DNA from: JANXXV01 sp038230275
Lineage (GTDB): Bacteria > Acidobacteriota > Terriglobia > Bryobacterales > Bryobacteraceae
Assembly (NCBI GenBank): GCA_038230275.1
Contig: JBBRNO010000092.1
Location: forward strand, 1 to 26,119
Length of the DNA: 26,119 nucleotides
Direction of reading: 5' to 3'
Shown here: one piece after another, positions 22,098 to 26,119 of the stretch
Layout: every line of letters starts with the position of its first letter
Position numbering within the stretch: position 1 is the stretch's first letter
Position numbers and translations under genes: made by a program
The notes under the pieces: model-generated
Database searches by the model: none
Seen by the model: the letters and a program-made list of their open reading frames with translations, nothing else
What the model was told of the DNA's origin: nothing

Positions 22098-24770
22098 CTA
22101 GGCGCGCTGGGCGTCTTTCTTCTCCGGGTCCAGACCCAGATCGAGAATGGCTTGCCGGGCCGCGGCCGCGTCGAATTTGCCGTCTCGCGCCAGCCGGGAA
22201 AGTGCCGCTGCAGCGATCGATTCGGCGTCGTTTTCAAAATGGCGGCGGAGATGTTCGCGATTATCGCTGCGTCCAAAACCGTCAGTACCAAGGCTGGTCA
22301 ATCGGCCCGGCAGCCACGGCGCCAGTTGATCGGAAACCACTTTCATGAAATCCGTGGCAGCGATGATTGGTGCTTCGGTGCCCTTGAGCGCTTCCAGAAT
22401 ATACGGTGTCTTTTGCACCTCGGCCGGGTGCAGCCGGTTCCAGCGTTCCGCTTCCAGCGCGTTGCGGCGCAGTTCGTTGTAGCTGGTCACACTCCAGACG
22501 TCCGCATGAATCTGATACTTTTCCGCCAGAATCTGCTGTGCGCGCAGAGCTTCGTTGAAGATGGGTCCACTGCCAAATAGATTGATGACCGCCGTGCCCC
22601 CTTCGGCAGCGCGGTACTTATAAATACCCTTCAGAATCCCCTCCTGGCAATTGGCGGGCATCGGCGGGTGGGCATAGTTTTCATTGCCTACCGTGATGTA
22701 GTAGAACAGATCCTCATTCTGCTGGTACATGCGGCGGATGCCGTCCTGAATGATGGTGGCAATCTCGTAGGCATAGGCCGGATCGTAGGCGGCGCAGGTG
22801 GGAACGGTGCTGGCGTGAAGCTGGCTGTGGCCGTCCTGGTGCTGCAATCCTTCGCCCAACAGCGTGGTGCGTCCGGCGGTTCCACCCATGAGGAAGCCCT
22901 TTCCGCGCGAATCGCCGAAAGCCCAGATCTGGTCACCGACGCGCTGGAAGCCGAACATGGAGTAATACACAAAGAACGGAATCATCGGTACGCCGTAGTT
23001 GGCATACGCGGTTCCGGCGGCGGTAAAGCTGGCCAGGCCGCCCGCTTCGGTAATCCCCTCTTCCAGGATCTGCCCGTCCTTGGCTTCCTTGTAATACATG
23101 ATGGTGTCGCGATCGATGGGCTTGTAAAGCTGGCCCTGGCTGGCGTAAATGCCGATCTGGCTGAACAGCGAATCCATACCGAACGTTCGCGCTTCATCCG
23201 GAATAATGGGCACGATGTACTTCTTGAGCTCGGGGTTCTTCAACAGCGTTTTGAGGATGGCTACGAAAGCGGAGGTGGTGGAGGCGGCGCGGCCACCCGA
23301 CCCGGCCACGGAATCGGCGAAAGATTCCAACGCCGGGGCCTGAATCGTAATCGGTTTCGGTTCGCGTTTGGGGAGATAGCCGCCCATGGCTTCGGCGCGC
23401 TGCTTAATGTACTCGGCTTCCGGGCTGCCGGCGGGGGGGCGGTAGAATTCCAGCTTTTCGATCTTTGCGGGATCCATATCCAGCTCGAACCGCTTGCAGA
23501 AGAACTCAACCTGAGGAACCGTCAGCTTTTTCTGCTGGTGGGTTGCATTACGGCCTTCGGCGGCTTCGCCGAGTCCATAACCCTTAATAGTCTTGGCCAG
23601 GATTACCGTGGGGGAACCCTTGTGCTCAACCGCGCGCTTAAAGGCGTTATAAACCTTCAGCGCATCGTGGCCGCCGCGGCGGAGTTTTTCCAGCTGATCG
23701 TCGGTCTTGTCGGCTACCATTTCCAGCAGCGCGGGGTACTTGCCGAAGAATTCCTTGCGGACGTAGGCGCCGCCTTTGGCCTTGAAATTCTGATATTCGC
23801 CGTCTACGCATTCCTGCATGCGTTTGACCAGCAGACCGTCGTAATCGCGAGCGAAGAGTTCGTCCCAGTCCGATCCCCAAAGGCACTTGATCACGTTCCA
23901 GCCCGCCCCGCGGAAAGCGGCTTCCAGTTCGCGAATGATACTGCCGTTGCCGCGGACTGGACCGTCCAGCCGCTGAAGATTGCAATTGACGACAAAGATC
24001 AGATTATCCAGCTTCTCCCGTGAGCCGAGGGTCAGCGCGCCCAGCGATTCGGGCTCGTCGGTTTCGCCGTCGCCCAGGAACGCCCATACCTTACGGTTGG
24101 TAGCGGGGATGATGTTCCGATTTTCCAGGTAGCGCATGAACCGCGCCTGATAGAGCGCGTTGATGGGGCCTAAACCCATGGACACCGTGGGGAACTGCCA
24201 GAAATTCGGCATCAGCCATGGGTGCGGATAAGAGGAAAGGCCCGGATGTTCGCGCAGTTCGTGGCGGAAATTCTCGAGGTGCTTTTCAGTCAGACGGCCT
24301 TCCAGGAAGGCGCGGGCGTACATGCCGGGGGAGGCGTGGCCCTGATAGTAAATGAAGTCACCGGGCTGGTCCCCGTAGGAGCCATGGAAGAAGTGGTTTT
24401 GGCCGACTTCGGTCAGTGTGGCGAGCGACGCGTAGGTGGAAAGATGGCCACCGATATTATCGTCGTACTTATTGGCGCGGACCACCATGGCCAGCGCGTT
24501 CCAGCGGATCCAATTCTTGATGCGGCGTTCAATGGCGCGGTCACCCGGGTATGGAACCTGGGCTTCTACTGGTATGGAATTGACGTAAGGAGTGTTGAGT
24601 GTGAAGTTTGGACCGATGCCGAATTCGGCGGCACGCGTCTGCAGGCGCTGCAGAAGAAAGGCGGCGCGCTCCGGGCCAACTTCGTCAATAATCTGATCGA
24701 GCGATTCAATCCACTCGCCAGTTTCCTGAGGATTGAGGTCCTCTGCGGCATCCACTTTGGTTAATAGCAT
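22098..24770 (-). CDS. aceE: Pyruvate dehydrogenase E1 component, homodimeric type
   Basis: I choose ATG at 24770, giving 890 residues. That is nearly the length of E. coli AceE (887) and starts MLLTKVDAAEDLNPQETGEW. An in-frame start at 24953 would add 61 low-complexity Pro/Ser/Arg residues typical of non-coding sequence. E1 decarboxylates pyruvate with thiamine diphosphate and passes the acetyl group to the lipoyl groups of E2. The ThDP/Mg motif is GDGETDEP (233-240) through NCN (262-264). Other family landmarks are YYQGHASPGMYARAFLEGRL (141-160), GGTAGRTTLLGEGLQHQDGHS and the C-terminal PWLPGRLTSLGTDGFGRSDNR. The gene is intact. E2 and E3 genes are not in the window. The neighbours (VOC protein, 216-aa orphan) do not look functionally linked. 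Confidence 0.96.
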   Translation of the reverse strand: MLLTKVDAAEDLNPQETGEWIESLDQIIDEVGPERAAFLLQRLQTRAAEFGIGPNFTLNTPYVNSIPVEAQVPYPGDRAIERRIKNWIRWNALAMVVRANKYDDNIGGHLSTYASLATLTEVGQNHFFHGSYGDQPGDFIYYQGHASPGMYARAFLEGRLTEKHLENFRHELREHPGLSSYPHPWLMPNFWQFPTVSMGLGPINALYQARFMRYLENRNIIPATNRKVWAFLGDGETDEPESLGALTLGSREKLDNLIFVVNCNLQRLDGPVRGNGSIIRELEAAFRGAGWNVIKCLWGSDWDELFARDYDGLLVKRMQECVDGEYQNFKAKGGAYVRKEFFGKYPALLEMVADKTDDQLEKLRRGGHDALKVYNAFKRAVEHKGSPTVILAKTIKGYGLGEAAEGRNATHQQKKLTVPQVEFFCKRFELDMDPAKIEKLEFYRPPAGSPEAEYIKQRAEAMGGYLPKREPKPITIQAPALESFADSVAGSGGRAASTTSAFVAILKTLLKNPELKKYIVPIIPDEARTFGMDSLFSQIGIYASQGQLYKPIDRDTIMYYKEAKDGQILEEGITEAGGLASFTAAGTAYANYGVPMIPFFVYYSMFGFQRVGDQIWAFGDSRGKGFLMGGTAGRTTLLGEGLQHQDGHSQLHASTVPTCAAYDPAYAYEIATIIQDGIRRMYQQNEDLFYYITVGNENYAHPPMPANCQEGILKGIYKYRAAEGGTAVINLFGSGPIFNEALRAQQILAEKYQIHADVWSVTSYNELRRNALEAERWNRLHPAEVQKTPYILEALKGTEAPIIAATDFMKVVSDQLAPWLPGRLTSLGTDGFGRSDNREHLRRHFENDAESIAAAALSRLARDGKFDAAAARQAILDLGLDPEKKDAQRA

Positions 24771-24965
24771 TCTTGGGGGTCTCTCTATAAAATACCGTTT
24801 CTTTGCGGGTTGGTGCAAACTTGGGATTTGGCGGTAGGAGGATGGCCTGGACGCCATCCGATTCGGTGAGGCTGGATTTGGATTTGTGCGGCTCCGGGGG
24901 CAGGTCAATCTCTTCGGAACCGTTGTATTCGAAATTTTGAGCAGGCTCGGCACTCTTGGTGATGG

Positions 24966-25616
24966 TCAGCCGGACCACAACCGGCGTAGGCTTCTCATGA
25001 AGGCTCCGAAGAAACTCTGGGCTGCGGTGTTTTGCGGCCGCGGGGAGGACCCGGCCGAATCTCCCATCCTAAAATCCGGGTTGGCAGACGGCCATGGAAT
25101 CGAGCGATAATCAAATCCCAACGGACCTTCGATCTCTTCCACTAAGAAATTGTCTAAAGACTTCTGACTTTCTGTCCGCCCGAAAAACTCACTCAAGAAT
25201 TTCCCCATTTTGGGAGTACAAATTGTTAACGCCCGGCCTAGGATCTCATCCGGATTGAGGTTCAGCTTTAGAGCGCTGTGGTAAAGCACCGCGAGGGCTA
25301 TCATCGTGTCTCGAAAATCGAAAGACAGATTTTCAAGCGCTAACGCTACGATGCCTAAGAAGATTTTATCGGGATCACGTTCCCGGACTCCATCGACAGC
25401 ATAAAGATTGGCCACGCCCCTGAACATCGGGGCCATCTCAACTGTAGTTCGAGCCAAGATATCTGTTCGACCGTCACTATCAACCGAAAGATATAGCCGA
25501 CACAACTCCTCTATCTTGGGCAGGTTGGCTTCCCATATCCTAGCATCTCTACTCTCTGCAGCCTCGCGAATTAAGCCGATGAGGGATTCGATTTCCTCTG
25601 CTTTGTAAGCATCCAT
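24966..25616 (-). CDS. 216-aa predominantly helical hypothetical protein
   Basis: ATG at 25616 is preceded by GGAG 8 nt upstream, which supports the start. The protein is mostly helical and acidic at the N-terminus (EEIESLIGLIREAAESRDARIWEANLPKIEEL). Middle segments are DPDKIFLGIVALALENLSFDFRDTMIALAVLYHSALKL and NPDEILGRALTICTPKMGKFLSEFFGR, and the C-terminus is basic (FFGAFMRSLRRLWSG). There is no signal peptide, and hydrophobic stretches are broken by charges, so it is cytoplasmic. I do not recognise the family. It lies 48 bp downstream of the abruptly ending RHS gene. In polymorphic-toxin loci that position often holds an immunity gene, but no immunity-family signature is visible. The 195-bp gap to aceE should hold the aceE promoter. 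Confidence 0.75.
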   Translation of the reverse strand: MDAYKAEEIESLIGLIREAAESRDARIWEANLPKIEELCRLYLSVDSDGRTDILARTTVEMAPMFRGVANLYAVDGVRERDPDKIFLGIVALALENLSFDFRDTMIALAVLYHSALKLNLNPDEILGRALTICTPKMGKFLSEFFGRTESQKSLDNFLVEEIEGPLGFDYRSIPWPSANPDFRMGDSAGSSPRPQNTAAQSFFGAFMRSLRRLWSG

Positions 25617-25664
25617 ATCAGATTCTCCGTCAACCGAATCAATACTGCACTTCCTCCCCGCTGG

Positions 25665-26119
25665 TTACATCTTTCCGCAACGCGACAACAACTGGTTCGC
25701 CGCCCCGTACTGCACCCCGCTCACCACCACCGCGCTGCTCTGGTCCGTCATCCCAACAGCCCGATGCATGGTGTCCAGCGAATAGCTGTACGACGGCCCC
25801 GCCACATTCTGCCGCACCGGAATGTAATCCGCCGAAGCCTGCACCGTCGACGGATACGACATCCCCGTCATCGTGCCTTCATTATCGTAGGTGTACCCCG
25901 CATCCAGATTCAGCGCCTGCACAACCGGCGGTTGCGGAATGCTGGTCTGCCATCTTACCGCCTGGTTGAACTGCATCCGCTTGGTCACCACCTGCCCCGG
26001 AATGTTGTAGTTGTACATGTCGATAAACTGGCCGTAGCCGTTCAACACCGGCTTATACTGCACCGCCGCCAGCCGCCCCAGCGTGTAATGCGAAAACGTC
26101 CCGTCGAACGGATTCGCCC
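25665..26119 (-). CDS. RHS/YD-repeat protein, N-terminus off the window, C-terminus abruptly ended
   Basis: The frame is open from the right edge (reading ANPFDGTFSHYTLGRLAAVQ) to a stop at 25665, giving at least 150 residues; the start lies outside the window. Repeats of the RHS/YD type are clear: YNYNIPGQVVTKRMQ, LNLDAGYTYDNEGTMTGMSYP and YSYSLDTMHRAVGMTD, then VQYGAANQLLS. RHS proteins form a hollow beta-shell that often encloses a C-terminal toxin. Here the protein stops 5 residues after QLLS (RCGKM), in the middle of what should be a further repeat. There is no core-ending PxxxxDPxGL motif and no toxin tip. Either the 3' end was lost by rearrangement, making this a pseudogene, or it is a truncated silent cassette. 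Confidence 0.8.
   Translation of the reverse strand, partial: ANPFDGTFSHYTLGRLAAVQYKPVLNGYGQFIDMYNYNIPGQVVTKRMQFNQAVRWQTSIPQPPVVQALNLDAGYTYDNEGTMTGMSYPSTVQASADYIPVRQNVAGPSYSYSLDTMHRAVGMTDQSSAVVVSGVQYGAANQLLSRCGKM

Noticed and set aside
22668..24023. 451-aa plus-strand frame opposite aceE
   Set aside because: It is antisense to a clearly functional, motif-complete gene and has the Gly/Val/Ala-rich composition of a codon-bias shadow.
24771..24953. 61-residue N-terminal extension of AceE
   Set aside because: The frame is open, but the residues are low-complexity and the protein from ATG 24770 already has the normal family length and N-terminus.
24706..24978. 90-aa frame on the minus strand between the 216-aa gene and aceE
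   Set aside because: It overlaps the aceE start by 65 bp and the 216-aa gene by 13 bp, starts with GTG without a ribosome-binding site, and its protein is low in structure. It is more likely the aceE promoter region.

Overview
The window looks like chromosomal DNA of an acidobacterium, most likely of the Solibacteraceae/Bryobacterales type. This rests on gene content rather than a marker gene: an Oar-like TonB-dependent receptor with an N-terminal carboxypeptidase-regulatory domain, a Tat-exported sulfatase, an exported FAD_oxidored protein, a secreted nidogen/Ig-repeat protein, an RHS protein and a homodimeric-type pyruvate dehydrogenase E1. I found no rRNA or tRNA gene, CRISPR array or intact insertion sequence.

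Layout. (1) 1-3940, minus strand: an envelope-protein operon of three genes (small anchored Ig-like protein, beta-propeller protein, and a nidogen plus Ig-repeat surface protein that runs off the left edge). (2) 3941-5470: a repeat-rich spacer with a 68-aa orphan gene and a GntR/FCD regulator. (3) 5564-8615, minus strand: TPR protein, Wzm-like ABC permease without its ATPase, and sulfatase, tightly spaced. (4) 8684-10174: a MocR-type regulator divergent from the TPR gene, with a dyad between them. (5) 10167-16274, minus strand: TonB-dependent receptor, FAD-dependent oxidoreductase and O-methyltransferase, with 4-bp spacing and overlap, which reads as an uptake-and-modification unit.

(6) 16322-18966 is the most unusual part. 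A phage-type large terminase is split exactly between its ATPase and nuclease domains into two overlapping genes. A 69-aa helical gene precedes them, and a 218-aa gene of an uncharacterised 'KHGLTGK' family faces them. No capsid, portal, lysis or integrase gene is present. The whole block is G/T-rich on the plus strand even though its genes point in opposite directions. (7) 18986-20760 follows directly. It is a mosaic of one intact SAM methyltransferase gene and two decayed partial copies, with a foreign insert of about 230 bp.

(8) 20774-26119: a secreted hypothetical protein with a near-leaderless promoter, then on the minus strand a degenerate-looking VOC protein downstream of aceE, a 216-aa orphan, and an RHS-repeat protein cut by the right edge that ends abruptly inside a repeat.

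Functionally the window mixes housekeeping metabolism (AceE), cell-surface and nutrient-scavenging modules, and a patch of accessory, recombining DNA from 16.3 to 20.8 kb. All functional calls are from reading motifs by eye; no database search was run.
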